Of a DNA stretch of 64,000 nt, positions 46,522-57,008 are shown piece after piece. The notes beneath the pieces are model-generated. The model had not been told where the DNA came from, ran no database searches, and saw only the letters and a program-made list of their open reading frames with translations. Every line of letters begins with the position of its first letter. Positions within the stretch are counted from its first letter, which is position 1. Made by a program: the position numbers and the translations under genes. The stretch spans positions 599,354 to 663,353 of the forward strand of contig OX155972.1 in assembly GCA_944548615.1 (NCBI GenBank), written 5' to 3'. This stretch comes from Micropterix aruncella (Eukaryota > Arthropoda > Insecta > Lepidoptera > Micropterigidae).

Positions 46522-46850
46522 TCTATATATATAAAACAAAGTCGGGTTTGCTCGAACACTTATAACTCGAGAACTTTTTGATTTATTGTATTTGTCTCCG
46601 TCCCGAATAGCAGAATAACTATTAAAAACGAAAATTGGAATTTTACGAAAAATTTCAATAAAAGAAAAACATTTTTCCATACAAAATGTAAATCCGTGTT
46701 TTTCTCATGGTCAGTTGTACGTGGCATTTCACGTGTCGGAAAATCATCCGCTTTATTTACATTACATTACATTACATTACATTTAGTTTTGCGTCTGATA
46801 AAAAAACAAAAAACTTCGTATATCACAAGGTGCTTCAATGAATTAAACCG
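46522..46850 (+). pseudogene. Helitron relic: 5' end joined to the PIF1 helicase C-terminus
   Basis: 5' end TCTATATATATAAAACAAAG then TCGGGTTTG, similar to the 5' end of the Helitron at 29519. At 46700-46850 the frames read SHGQLYVAF, then after a one-base shift ISRVGKSSALF, which is motif VI of PIF1-type helicases, and finally FVYHKVLQ-stop, the usual C-terminus. A (ACATT)n run (46758-46783) interrupts it. HUH nuclease absent. Confidence 0.7.
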
Positions 46851-47069
46851 AGTGCATCCCATGTTGCACAATATGTAAATAGTTTATCATGTCTTGCTAT
46901 TACGCGATTGATATACTTAATTTTTGTACTTTTATATTTCTTTTTGTGTTATTATCTTAGTAAAGTAGCGAACTTAGTATTTATTTTGTGTTCATTGTAT
47001 TATTTTCATAAAATCTTAAATTAAGTTCAGCTTGGCGACGTATGACAGAGGGCATTATTTATCAATTAA

Positions 47070-47658
47070 GGCAACATGAGACCTCAGAAAAAAATCCAAA
47101 ATGGGCGGACACCCGAAAAAATAGGCGGAGTCAATTTTGTAGGGTTTGACCAATAAAAATCCAGCGTTGACGAAGCGTCAAGCGCAGATTCCACGTCCGA
47201 TAGCGCCGGGAACCAGACGCATTCTAAACGGTCAATCGCAGCGCTAGCACAGAATAAGTATCTTTACGCAGTGGTGGTATAAGGGTGTTAATGGTAAAGC
47301 ATATTTAGCGTAACTGTCAGAGCGCTCTCACGTTTTAATTAATTATAATTAATTTAGGGCATAAATAAAAAATGTGGCTAAGTGCTGCCCTAGAAAATTA
47401 TCCAGTTAATATAATGAAATTATAATAAAACACACTCACCGCTTACATTGTAGGAGTAAACGCGCCTGAAAGTTTTCGAATTCAGTTTAAAGCCTTCATT
47501 GTCCAAGGCAATGAGCAACTTATTTGAGTCCAAATTTTAAATTGGTTCGTTATCGAGGGATTCACTTAGAAACTTTTTTTAATTAATGCTTATATTTATC
47601 AAAAAACTCATGAAACTTAAATTCCTCAGATATGGTCGTTCCCAGGTATCATGTCGCC
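47070..47658. mobile_element. TTAA-flanked TIR element, 589 bp
   Basis: TTAA at 47066-47069 and 47659-47662. TIRs GGCAACATGAGACCT and (complement) GGCGACATGATACCT, 13 of 15 matching. Non-coding. TTAA duplication occurs in piggyBac and Kolobok; the GGC start is not the usual piggyBac CCC, so the superfamily is open. Confidence 0.6.
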
Positions 47659-47662
47659 TTAA

Positions 47663-48021
47663 GTTTAATTTCTTGCTGTGTTTTAGTTAAATGGTATTCT
47701 ATTTGATGTTTCCTAATCCGTTTTTTTTGTAAATTGCTTAAATAAATAAATAAAATAAATAAATATATATTTTTTGTAATCTGCATGAGATCAGAGAAGA
47801 ATTTTAGGTACCGAATATATATTTTTTTCGTGTATTTTAATTTGTGAAGGAGTAAAAAATCTGCCATGGCATCATCTTAATTCAGATCGTCTAACATAAT
47901 AAATCAGAATGTATACGTCGCTGATTATATTAAATTGAAAATCCCCAAAGCATTGACATCTTTTCAATATCCACGTTCCCGCCGCCTATGAAGGGGACTG
48001 TCGTACCCCCTTTAGGGAGTG
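47663..48021. other. AT-rich stretch, no assigned gene
   Basis: AAAT runs at about 47740-47765. No recognisable gene. Confidence 0.45.
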
Positions 48022-48224
48022 CCTAGAGGCAGTGGTTCCCAACCGGTGGGTCGTGGCTCCCAAGGGGTTCGCGAAACTAAAGTTGAGCCCTCACACCAAT
48101 CTATTTAAAAAATCGGTTGTGCCATCGCAAAGCTCTCTCGGCAAGTAGCCAAGGACTTAGAGAAGGAGTTTGAGCGTGATGTCCCTTAGAGAAGGAGGTT
48201 ACGTTATACGGCCCTGAACCTTGC

Positions 48225-48745
48225 TGTGGCGTACCAAAAAGCCTTGCAAATCTAATGCTCAAACAGATGTGTTTAGAACAATCCGTCAACCACTGGAACA
48301 ACACGCCAGGGTTGAATCATTCAAAATCGCTTAATAAGGCTTACGACCGTAAGACGGCCCGTGAGGCCCTATCGCTAAATAGGAACAATCTACGCATACT
48401 GGTGAGGGCGCTCACGGGGCATTGTGGCCTGAACAAACACATGTTCAACCTCAAGCTCAGAGACACAAAAATTTGCAGGTTCTGCCAAGGGGCAGAGGAA
48501 ACTCCCCAGCACCTCATGTGCGAGTGTGGCCCGCTGATGCGCAAAAGATATACCCACTTGGGTGGTCACTACCTCCAACCTGAGGAGGTAAAACAATCTG
48601 GCGCCAAAAGCCTGCTGCGGTTCTTAAATGACACGAGGCTTAGCGCAGAACTATAGTAGGTGGCGAACACAATAGATCAGCAATGGTCGCTGTGGTACAA
48701 GGCTCATAAAGACCTTAGAAAAGCGCTACTCAACAAATAGAAAAA
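48225..48745 (+). pseudogene. R1/LOA/I-type LINE ORF2 C-terminus
   Basis: The 133-codon frame at 48255-48656 contains LVRALTGHCGLNKHMFNLKL and CRFC...HLMCEC (C74, C77, H86, C89), the terminal LTGH..L..hl zinc-knuckle region after the RNase H domain in R1/LOA/I-clade elements. After the stop another frame continues DQQWSLWYKAHKDLRKALLN, so one break lies near 48655. 5'-truncated; RT absent. Confidence 0.8.
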
Positions 48746-48904
48746 AAATTGAGAAAGAGGTTGACCAGATTGAAAGGGATTGTCAGCGACTAGTGAAGGT
48801 AGTGAGGATGAAACGCATTAAACACGTTCGACTCAGTCGTTTACATATGCAAATTTACGTTCTCTCCTTCTTCTTCCTAGACCCTTCCCATTTACAATTT
48901 TTTG

Positions 48905-49110
48905 TTTTTTTTTTGATTTTATAAAATAAACCAGTTGGTAGGTATCCCTACTCTTGGCATAGTCAAATTCGTTATACAAGATAATATGTTATACCTTATG
49001 TGGTATAATATGTTTTTTTACACAGATTGACTATTTTTTTAAACGGAAAAAACTATTATTTAATAAGTTTACAATAAAAATATATGATCCTTTATAAAGC
49101 TAATTATTAT
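48905..49110 (-). repeat. dispersed repeat also present at 23640-23840
   Basis: GGTAGGTATCCCTACTCTTGGCATAGTCAAATTC and following text match 23650-23840 in reverse. It is the same repeat that received the RTE insertion at 22634. Unclassified. Confidence 0.6.
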
Positions 49111-49124
49111 TATTAATAATAATA

Positions 49125-49258
49125 ATTAACTCTTTATTTGCACTTGATTGTTATACAAAAAGGCGAGCTTATTGCCACATGGCAATTTATATTTTTACAT
49201 TTACATTTTCGTCGTGTCCAATTGACGGCTAAAGACGGCTCTTGGACGTATCAAAATT
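49125..49258 (-). mobile_element. LINE 3' tail fragment
   Basis: AACTCTTTATTTGCACTTGA and GGCGAGCTTATTGCCACATG, nearly identical to 8705-8770. Confidence 0.7.
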
Positions 49259-49261
49259 ATT

Positions 49262-50947
49262 AGGTTATTTTATTTATTTTATTTTCTTTTATTCAGGAAA
49301 ATAACAGTGTATAAAAGTAAGTAGCCTAACAAGATAGATATACAAATTACACCAGAGACAATTTTCCACTAAATGTTAACATCAAGATTATCTAAATGAT
49401 AAGAGACAGAAAAAAAAACGAGAAAAGAAAGAGGATAGGAAGGGAGGGACCACGAAGGGAAGGAGGAACATAGGAAAAAAAATACATTATGTTGATGGGT
49501 GTCCAAGTATTTAACAAATTTACCAGTACGATATTTGAAGTTGAGACAGGTACGTTGGTATGAATAACTACAAGTGCAAACAGCAGATAATAAGTAATAA
49601 ATTTTAAATAATAATAATTATTAAATTTTAGATATTAAGTGTTAAATATCGCCCTCTTTAACAAATTTCTGAATCCAATGTTCGATTCAGCGAAGATATC
49701 TATTGATGCGTATCGATCATCGTAAACCCTACAGACACGGTTTAAGAAAGAGTCTTTACGGTAGTTGTTATTGCAACGGCTAATGTAAAACAATGAGGAC
49801 TGTCTTGTCGTTCTTGATGGGGTCCGGAAATGTATTAGTTGGACCAAGTCCATGCAGTTTAATTTGTTGTTTAAGATTTTATGTAGGAAGACTAGATCAT
49901 GGTACATCCTTCGATCAGCCAAAGAAGTAAAGTTGTACGAGTGGTGAACGTTGATGCCGTAAGAATTGTCAAGTGTGAAGAAAAATCTATAGTTTAAGTG
50001 TTTCAAGAATTTAGTCTGGATGCGCTCGATTCTGTTATTATGGATGGCATATGAGGGGTTCCACACTTGCGAGCAGTATTCAAGATGCGGGCGGACGTAG
50101 GCATAGTAAAGCGTTTTAATATTGTGTATATTAAAAAGTGATTTAGAAGTCCTTAGAATGAAACCCAACATTCCAAATGCTTTATTCGTTATTATGTCGA
50201 TATGATCAATAAACTGCAGTTTGTCGTCCAATAGAATACCTAGGTCTTTGGTCACGGATTTAGAATGGATGTCAATAATAAAGAGTTGGTATTGGTGTTT
50301 AATCATATCTCTTTTCCTGGTAAATCGAACCAAGTGGCATTTGTGTACGTTGAGCTGTAGGTGGTTCAGTTTGCAATAGGTAGAAAAGCGATTGAGGTCT
50401 TCTTGGAAGTTTAAACAATCGTGTATCGAGCTAATGCGCATAAAGGCTTTCATATCGTCCGCGAATAGAAGGATTTTAGAATGCTTAAAACATTCGTCGA
50501 TATCATTTATATATAATGTGTATAATAAAGGCCCAAGAATACTACCTTGCGATACACCAGAGGTTACTAATTCTCTATTTGACTTGAAGCCTGCTGCCAC
50601 TACAATCTGACTTCTTTTACTGATATATGATTTCAACCACCTCAGTAAGTCGCCATGTATCTTCAATAATTTCGATATTAGAGTAGGATGGTTTACTTTA
50701 TCGAAGGCCTTACTAAAGTCTGTGTAGATGGCGTCTGTCTGGTAACGTTTATCCATATTTGTCAGCAAGGTCTCAGTGAACAGAATCAGGTTGGATGTGG
50801 TTAATCGTCCTGATTGGAAGCCGTGTTAGGAGTCGCTGATATATGTTTTCACTGCTGCATGTAACTGAGCATATACCAATTTCTCTAGAATTTTACTGAA
50901 GATGCACAGTTTGGAGATAGAACAGGCTCTGCCTAGTTAGAAGCAAC
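49262..50947 (-). mobile_element. Jockey/CR1-like LINE, 5'-truncated, RT mostly intact
   Basis: The minus frame 50768-49635 (377 codons) holds motif A DFSKAFDKVNH (residues 17-27), motif B SGVSQGSILGP (70-80), catalytic FADD (102-105), DLGILLDDKL, YYAYVRPHLEYCSQVWNPSY and the C-terminal blocks. The frame continues upstream: SKLCIFSKILEKLVYAQLHA, then one nonsense codon (about 50824-50830) before HGFQSGRLTTSNL; truncation is near 50947, so the first methionine at 50768 is not a true start. 3' UTR to about 49262. Apart from that stop the RT is undamaged. Close relative of the fragment at 32938-33145. Confidence 0.9.
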
Positions 50948-51179
50948 ACAATCTAATGTTAAGTGCTAGCGGTGTAATTTTTTTGTGGACCAATTAATAA
51001 ATAAATAAATACGAGGGCCGTATGATATCCCACGCGGTCATCCAATGCCGATGTGTGCTGTTTCGCTCCGTCTCCAAATTCGCGATCTATGCCAGGGCTG
51101 ACGATTGGTCGGCCGTCTGTATCCGCATTCCAACGTCTTTTTGGAGGAACCGGATCCGGAAGCGATTTCGTAAAGTTAT

Positions 51180-51795
51180 TCATCACGTCTCTAAATATGT
51201 CTAAACCCGTAATTTTAAATTTTGATAGCAAAAGATCGTCTCTAAAATTAAACTACCCGATTGAAGTTGCGCAATCATTTAAATCCTTCGAACTACTCCT
51301 GGATGTAAATATGTCCTGGAATTTACGTATACCTACAGCATATTAAGTCCAAACTGCCGTGAGCCTGATTTGCTCTATTACGCATCAGGAGTTGTATGGA
51401 GAGACCTGGGGATCATCCTATTACGAGCTAGTTGAATCACGTTTGCGCGATGGTATTCTTCTATGGGTTACTGCACCGCACATCAACGGTGTATTTACTC
51501 TACAGTAAAGAGTAAACTCTACACATGCGATAGTGGGTATTGGTTCATGACAGTAATGTCGTGAACACTTCAGAAACCTAGGAATATTGATCGTATATAC
51601 AAGGTTTGCTCAAAAAGCTCTTGGCGAGGTATGTTGCAATAAGAGCTTGGCAACATCCCACGAGGAAGTACACAGGCATAAAATCAGGAATAAAACCCAC
51701 TACCTTCAACCCTATCGTTACCACCAAATACGACAAAGTTCCAGGCTCTTAGTCTCTACTTATAAAATAAACTTTTTAATAAATTGCCTAATAAT
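51180..51795 (+). pseudogene. Jockey-like LINE RT C-terminal half, degenerate
   Basis: NYPIEVAQSFKSFELLLDVN, MSWNLRI, then across frameshifts CFALLRIRSCME, VYTRFAQKALGEVCCNKSLA and EEVHRHKIRNKTHYLQPYRY. This follows the Jockey order from the FLGV.iD..l.W block to the C-terminal YNTRxK-type block. Several stops. Confidence 0.7.
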
Positions 51796-51799
51796 TTAA

Positions 51800-52770
51800 A
51801 GTCGATTAAAAACATTGATATTTTAAAGATATCCATCCGGGCGTATCTGCTTAAAATCAACGTGTATTTGCATAACGATAATTTAAAATGCTTCGAAATT
51901 AACATCGTACTTACTACTATCATTTATGTGCTAATTTAAATTGTCAATTTTTATAATATAGTTTTTGGTTGTTATTTGGAATAAAAATAAAAATGGAGAT
52001 AAAGAGTATTTATTTCTATTACAACCATTACTGTTGTGTAAGAATGGCATTAAATTAGTCTTAAACTAGTTATTCAATTTAACGAAGATCATAAAAAGTA
52101 AACTCAATTTTACGATTACTCCAAACTTTTACAAAATTACTCCAAACTTTTCAATTAACAAAAACAAAAGCTATATAGTATCAATTTTACAATAAAACAA
52201 TTGACAATAAAAGTGAATAAATTAAATTGTTAGATACGATGCTGTTATCGCAATATTTTAAAATCATTCACGTTAATTAAAATATGTACGAAAAATAAGT
52301 TTGGCTGTCAATGCATATTAGCGCTACTTGCATTTCAGCGTTTCAGGAGGGTTGCCAAATCGTACTATAAAACCGAGAAATGTAATGCCATACCAAGGAA
52401 AGGGTGTGGAATGAGGCAGGAAAAAGTCTCGACTCGAAAAAGTTTGGGAACCGCTGGTCTAGAGGCAAAGGTGTCGACATCAAAGGGCCATTCATCGGAT
52501 GAATTAGCCTGTAAAGTGGCAAATTATTGCGCCCCTTAGCGCGCTACGAAACTCCCAATAAGTCAGATATTAATTACATTGCCCAGGAATGTCCCACCGT
52601 GGAATATTTCCAGGGAATTTCACTAATTTCACAGTTGACGAAGTTTATTATAATGGGCGGGGTGCCCTGAGATATTTAATAAACCCAACGACTATAGAGC
52701 AAATAGAGAGTGTGATCAAACAAACAAGGTTACTTGCAGTAGAGAAGGTTTGTCATAATTCGAGCTTCAC
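51800..52770. other. AT-rich stretch, then unassigned
   Basis: No gene recognised in 51800-52400 (AT-rich, inside the hAT-like interval) or 52466-52770. Confidence 0.4.
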
Positions 52771-52784
52771 AACTAGAGCTGTCA

Positions 52785-53200
52785 ACTACACCTGCACCTG
52801 CACAACTAGAGCTGTCAACTACAACGGGCGAACCCGTCACCTTATGAAGTTTTAACGGTATTGGATCGTTTTGTCTCCCATGAGGTGAGCGCAGAAGACT
52901 TAAGACCAAAAACAATTCACTGTCTAGTTACGCCACCTGCCACACATGGGCCAACGCCTTACGGCGAGACACCGGGAAAGGTACCCAGCGGGCAGCCTTG
53001 TCCCTTGTCTACCAGTTTTGGAAGGATGTCTCCGTTTGGAATTAACCTTCAGGACACCTCCAACTTCCCGACTGGTCACAGGTTCGAAATCACTAGCGGT
53101 GATTCGGTTTAAATCTATCGTGGACCAAAGGCATATTTTTCCCGGCTCTGTATTCAGGATCAGATAGCCTAATGGTTATTTAAAGTATCTCGGGTAACAA
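52785..53200 (-). mobile_element. family X, copy 8, left part (3' half)
   Basis: GCTGTCAACTACAACGGGCG to about TTTAAAGTATCTCGGG. The sequence CACAACTAGAGCTGTCAACTAC occurs twice at its left edge (52768 and 52797). The element resumes at 57009 after a LINE plus PLE nest. Confidence 0.65.
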
Positions 53201-53209
53201 GAAGATCGA

Positions 53210-53560
53210 AACAAACAAATTTTGCAATACCACTCAGGAGATCCACTTTTGGCCAATCCAGTTTCTCTTATCTTGTCCCCAAATTTTTAATTGCCTACCA
53301 CCAAACATTAAAGACATTAAAATTTCATATAAATTTAAAAATAGTTTGAGTGCCTACGTCTTAAATTGTACAAATGCAGATATTGAACACCTTATTAAAT
53401 ATCTGAATCTTTAAAATAAAAACATAATAGTATAATGTAGTAATATAAATTGATGATTTCTAAATGTAATTTTATTTTAATTTTAATTTAAATTTTTGTG
53501 AATTTATTTTGTATATTATTAATACACATTAATACTTATTAATTCATAAATAAATAATAT
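53210..53560 (+). mobile_element. CR1-like LINE 3' end, part before the PLE insertion
   Basis: The frame ending at 53414 reads NCLPPNIKDIKISYKFKNSL, then YVLNCTNADIEHLIKYLNL-stop, a CR1-type C-terminus. The 3' UTR continues to 53560, is interrupted by the PLE and continues at 56740-57007. Confidence 0.75.
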
Positions 53561-53722
53561 TATAAATAGGATAGAAAACGAATTTACCGCGTGAAATTTG
53601 TAGGACCCGACGTTTCGGTGACGTTGCAGCCGCCGTTGTCTAGGGTAAACTGAAGAGCTGTCAGTCCGTTGTTTTGCGGGTAGGCCGCAAACCGCTGCCG
53701 CCACTGCGTAGGTTATAACGGT
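53561..53722 (-). repeat. PLE pseudo-LTR, 3' copy
   Basis: TATAAATAGGATAGAAAACG to GTAGGTTATAACGGTG. The same text occurs at 56175-56335. Confidence 0.9.
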
Positions 53723-56174
53723 GGTGGGGGGCCGGGCTCGGAGCGCGGGAATTTTTAAAATCCGTCTTGCACACAACACTCACTGTATCCTGTTTTACGT
53801 CTTTGCGTTCGGCGTTCGGCGGCGGGAACATTTTAAGAAGAGGGTTCCACGTAGAAGAGAGTTTGTAGCCGTCATCTCTATTGAAGTTCGGAGTTCTTCT
53901 TATTTCAATGGCTTCCCGGATCATGCGAGGAAAGTAGAATTGTTCCTTGGATAGAACAATGGGATTTTGAAACTGCATCCAGTGGTTACTTCCGCTATCC
54001 AATATATGTTCGCAGATCGCCGATTTTTCTCGCTGAACGTTTTTAACAGCTTTGATGTGTTCTGTCAGTCGCGTGGCTATGGGCCGTTTCGTTTGTCCAA
54101 CGTAGGCTAGACCGCAGCTGCATTCGACTTTATACACACCCGGGGTTTGCAGTGGTATTACATCCTTTACAGGCCTCAAAAATCGAGCTATATTTTGGGT
54201 CGGTTTGAAGATCGTTTTTATATCGAATCTGTTTAGCATCTTACTTATTCGATCTGTCACGCCCTTGACGTATGGTAAGAATGCTCTTGATCTGCTCGGT
54301 TTTTGAGTTTCGTCCGTATTAGATCGTGTGCGTGTCTCGTGATATTTTCCGTATCCATTTTTCCTAAGGACATCATTGACATGTTCCATCTCCTTCGGAA
54401 AATGATCAGTGTCGCATAGATCGCGTGCTCGATTCACGAGCGACGTTTGCACTGAACGTAGATGGTAGGGATGATGGTGTGAGCTTGCATGCAAATATCT
54501 GTCCGTATGTGTGGGCTTCCGATATACCGTATGTCCGAGAGTATTGTCACTTCTCCTCGTCACTTTGACATCCAAAAATGGTAAGGAGCCGTCCTTCTCT
54601 ACTTCATAGGTGAAACTGATTTTTGGGTGTATGGAGTTTAGATGACCCAGGAATTCTTTCACCGTTTGAATGTTGCCTTTCAGGATGCAGAAGGTATCAT
54701 CCACGTAGCGAAGCCAGAGAATGGGTTTAATTTTGGAGGTTTTTATGGCTAATTCCTCAAAATATTCCATATATAGGTCACTAACTATCGGCGATACGGG
54801 GCATCCCATTGCTACTCCGTCGATTTGTTTGTAATAATCGCCGTTCCATAGAAAGTAGCAGGATGTCAGGCAATGTTGAAGCATGTCGGCGTAGCTAATA
54901 GGGAGGTCCTCAGACCTTAGTTTATCTCTCACCACCGTAAGACACTCCGAAATGGGCAAATTCGTAAATAAAGATTCGACGTCAAAGCTCACCATTATTT
55001 CGTCTTCGGCCAGTTTTAAGCTTCTAATAATGCTTACGAAATGTCGCGAGTCTTTCACGTAAGACGTCGTTTTGCCCGTAAGCGGTTGGAGGACACCAGC
55101 CAAGTGTTTTGACAGAGGATATGTGGGGATGTCGATTTGGCTCACAATCGGTCTCAATGGTGCATTATCCTTATGGATTTTAGGTAAGCCATATAATTTC
55201 GGTGGCTGTACGTTACGTGGTTTAGTGAGATAAGCTATTTCTGGGAGGGAAGTGACAGATTTATCGATTAAAACTCTCGTTTGCCTGGTAATTCTGCTCG
55301 TAGGATTGTAATTCACCTTCTCGTAAGTGTTGGCGTCTTCTAAGAGCGTCCCAATTTTCCGCTCGTAGTCCACAGTATCGAGTATCACGGTTGCGTTGCC
55401 TTTATCGGCCCGCAACACAACTACGTCCTTATTATCCCGCAGAGATTTTAAGCTTTTTCTCTGGGCGGCTGTGGTGTTCGACTGTGGGAGCTTGGCCTTG
55501 CGTACAAAGACAGCCACATCCTGTCGCAGTAAGTCGGCCTCTGGCGCAGGGATCTTGTTACGAGAGATGACTTCTTCAATGCCACCGATAATACTTTCCA
55601 CAGGCAAACGGTTCGGTGTCGGTACATAATTTAATCCCCTGCTAAGAATTTCTGTCGTCGGCTGGTCAATGTCAATTTTCGAAAGATTAATGACAGTACA
55701 CACAGCGTATTTCGGTACCTCCTTGCGGGAATGCCCTGCGTTTGCCAGGCGCAGAAACTTGGCATTATGCGACTCCTCACATAGCACCGTGGTACGTTCC
55801 GATTGGCTGAAGGAAACTCTGTCGCACTTGTGAAAATCCTCGCCACTTAATACGCTGCTTAATTCTAGATGAAGAAATAATAACTCTTTTTGCACATTAT
55901 CGAGTTTGTACCGATTGTTTTGAATCAACTTTCGAAGCAATTTGACACTGGCGACACGGAGAATGTCTGTAGATCCTGGGATATCTTTTCGTGGATGAAT
56001 CCGCACACAATTCGGAATTAAATTACTGTCACGACACTGTTTCAAGAACACTAACGATGACAAAATTCGCGCGCGTTTTTTCCGCAAACGTTCGAACTGA
56101 CGTACTTTATACGAAACTTCCTCTCCGTAGAGGCTCGTAATATGAAATCGAAGACTATCGCGGTTGTTTGACAT
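53661..56174 (-). CDS. Penelope-like reverse transcriptase with GIY-YIG endonuclease
   Basis: An 837-codon uninterrupted frame; it copies element RNA into DNA at a nick made by its own endonuclease. I chose the ATG at 56172-56174 (MSNNRDSLRFHITSLYGEEV) because the N-terminal pattern fits PLE proteins; an open extension of 69 codons upstream runs through the pseudo-LTR and inverted arm and is probably incidental. Domains by residue: N-terminal region 1-250; RT from about 255 (ADKGNATVILD), KLYGLPKIHK 326-335, motif A FDVESLFTNLP 397-407, motif B DGVAMGCPVSPI 452-463, catalytic YVDD 490-493, LPFLDVKV 531-538; GIY-YIG nuclease from about 679 with GVYKVECSCGLAYVGQTKR and E705 H706. The C-terminus (RYNLRSGGS..) is encoded by the pseudo-LTR. 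No stop, frameshift or missing catalytic residue seen, so it may be functional. No promoter identified. Confidence 0.93.
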   Translation of the reverse strand: MSNNRDSLRFHITSLYGEEVSYKVRQFERLRKKRARILSSLVFLKQCRDSNLIPNCVRIHPRKDIPGSTDILRVASVKLLRKLIQNNRYKLDNVQKELLFLHLELSSVLSGEDFHKCDRVSFSQSERTTVLCEESHNAKFLRLANAGHSRKEVPKYAVCTVINLSKIDIDQPTTEILSRGLNYVPTPNRLPVESIIGGIEEVISRNKIPAPEADLLRQDVAVFVRKAKLPQSNTTAAQRKSLKSLRDNKDVVVLRADKGNATVILDTVDYERKIGTLLEDANTYEKVNYNPTSRITRQTRVLIDKSVTSLPEIAYLTKPRNVQPPKLYGLPKIHKDNAPLRPIVSQIDIPTYPLSKHLAGVLQPLTGKTTSYVKDSRHFVSIIRSLKLAEDEIMVSFDVESLFTNLPISECLTVVRDKLRSEDLPISYADMLQHCLTSCYFLWNGDYYKQIDGVAMGCPVSPIVSDLYMEYFEELAIKTSKIKPILWLRYVDDTFCILKGNIQTVKEFLGHLNSIHPKISFTYEVEKDGSLPFLDVKVTRRSDNTLGHTVYRKPTHTDRYLHASSHHHPYHLRSVQTSLVNRARDLCDTDHFPKEMEHVNDVLRKNGYGKYHETRTRSNTDETQKPSRSRAFLPYVKGVTDRISKMLNRFDIKTIFKPTQNIARFLRPVKDVIPLQTPGVYKVECSCGLAYVGQTKRPIATRLTEHIKAVKNVQREKSAICEHILDSGSNHWMQFQNPIVLSKEQFYFPRMIREAIEIRRTPNFNRDDGYKLSSTWNPLLKMFPPPNAERKDVKQDTVSVVCKTDFKNSRAPSPAPHHRYNLRSGGSGLRPTRKTTD

Positions 56175-56335
56175 TATAAATAGGATAGAAAACGAATTTA
56201 CCGCGTGAAATTTGTAGGACCCGACGTTTCGGTGACGTTGCAGCCGCCGTTGTCTAGGGTAAACTGAAGAGCTGTCAGTCCGTTGTTTTGCGGGTAGGCC
56301 GCAAACCGCTGCCGCCACTGCGTAGGTTATAACGG
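56175..56335 (-). repeat. PLE pseudo-LTR, 5' copy
   Basis: Direct repeat of 53561-53722, immediately upstream of the ORF ATG. A PLE pseudo-LTR normally carries the promoter; TATAAATA at its ORF-proximal edge is noted without claiming function. Confidence 0.9.
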
Positions 56336-56728
56336 TGAAGATCCGGGAAGCCATTGAAATAAGAAGAACTCCGAACTTCAATAGAGATGACGGCTACAAA
56401 CTCTCTTCTACGTGGAACCCTCTTCTTAAAATGTTCCCGCCGCCGAACGCCGAACGCAAAGACGTAAAACAGGATACAGTGAGTGTTGTGTGCAAGACGG
56501 ATTTTAAAAATTCCCGCGCTCCGAGCCCGGCCCCCCACCACCGTTATAACCTACGCAGTGGCGGCAGCGGTTTGCGGCCTACCCGCAAAACAACGGACTG
56601 ACAGCTCTTCAGTTTACCCTAGACAACGGCGGCTGCAACGTCACCGAAACGTCGGGTCCTACAAATTTCACGCGGTAAATTCGTTTTCTATCCTATTTAT
56701 AATGTCAAACAACCGCGATAGTCTTCGA
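56336..56728 (+). repeat. PLE inverted terminal arm
   Basis: Reverse-complement copy of the PLE 3' end (53561-about 53935) extended by the first codons of the ORF (ATGTCAAACAACCGCGATAG..). It forms a long hairpin with 56175-56335. Confidence 0.9.
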
Positions 56729-56739
56729 ATAAATAATAT

Positions 56740-57007
56740 ATTAATCATGTTTTAAAATAAAATAATATTGACAATTTTCATGACATTTTCTTACGAATTT
56801 TTATTAGGTAATTAAGATATTTCTTTCACATTAAGTATGATTTTGTTTATTTATATAAATATAATATTATAGATTTCTTATGATAATTAAAATAAATTGT
56901 CTACCTTGGAACAGGCGGCTTCCTAGTTAGGTTAAGACTTTTGTATATTGAATGTACTCATAATTTGAACTCAATAAATATTTTGATTTTGAATTTGAAA
57001 AAAAAAG
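56740..57007 (+). mobile_element. CR1-like LINE 3' UTR, part after the PLE, with poly(A)
   Basis: AT-rich UTR continuing from 53560, with CCTTGGAACAGGCGGCTTCC, AATAAATATTTTG and a terminal A-run at 56998-57007. Confidence 0.7.
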
Positions 57008-57008
57008 A

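Larger units (their letters stand above)
48030..52457. mobile_element. hAT-like element boundaries enclosing LINE insertions
   Basis: Left end CAGTGGTTCCCAACCGGTGG, right end (complement) CCAGCGGTTCCCAAACTTTT, with CCTAGAGG (48022-48029) and TCTAGAGG (52458-52465) outside, an 8-bp duplication with one mismatch. CAGNGGTTCCCAA is a familiar hAT terminus. No hAT transposase (RNase H or C-terminal hATC block) is visible; the inside is occupied by several LINE fragments listed separately. Could instead be two unrelated ends. Confidence 0.5.
53561..56728 (-). mobile_element. full-length Penelope-like element (PLE)
   Basis: Minus orientation, 3168 bp, bounded by ATAAATAATAT on both sides (53550-53560 and 56729-56739). 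Structure from 3' to 5': pseudo-LTR (53561-53722), ORF, second pseudo-LTR in the same orientation (56173-56335) and an inverted arm (56336-56728) that repeats the 3' end including the first nine codons of the ORF. Pseudo-LTRs in tandem with an added inverted segment and a variable target duplication are the known PLE arrangement. The two pseudo-LTR copies look identical by eye over about 160 bp, so insertion was recent. Confidence 0.93.

Noticed and set aside
53721..53954. Open frames mirrored at 53721, 56275 and 56335
   Set aside because: Antisense or pseudo-LTR and inverted-arm copies of the PLE coding end; shadows of the PLE ORF.
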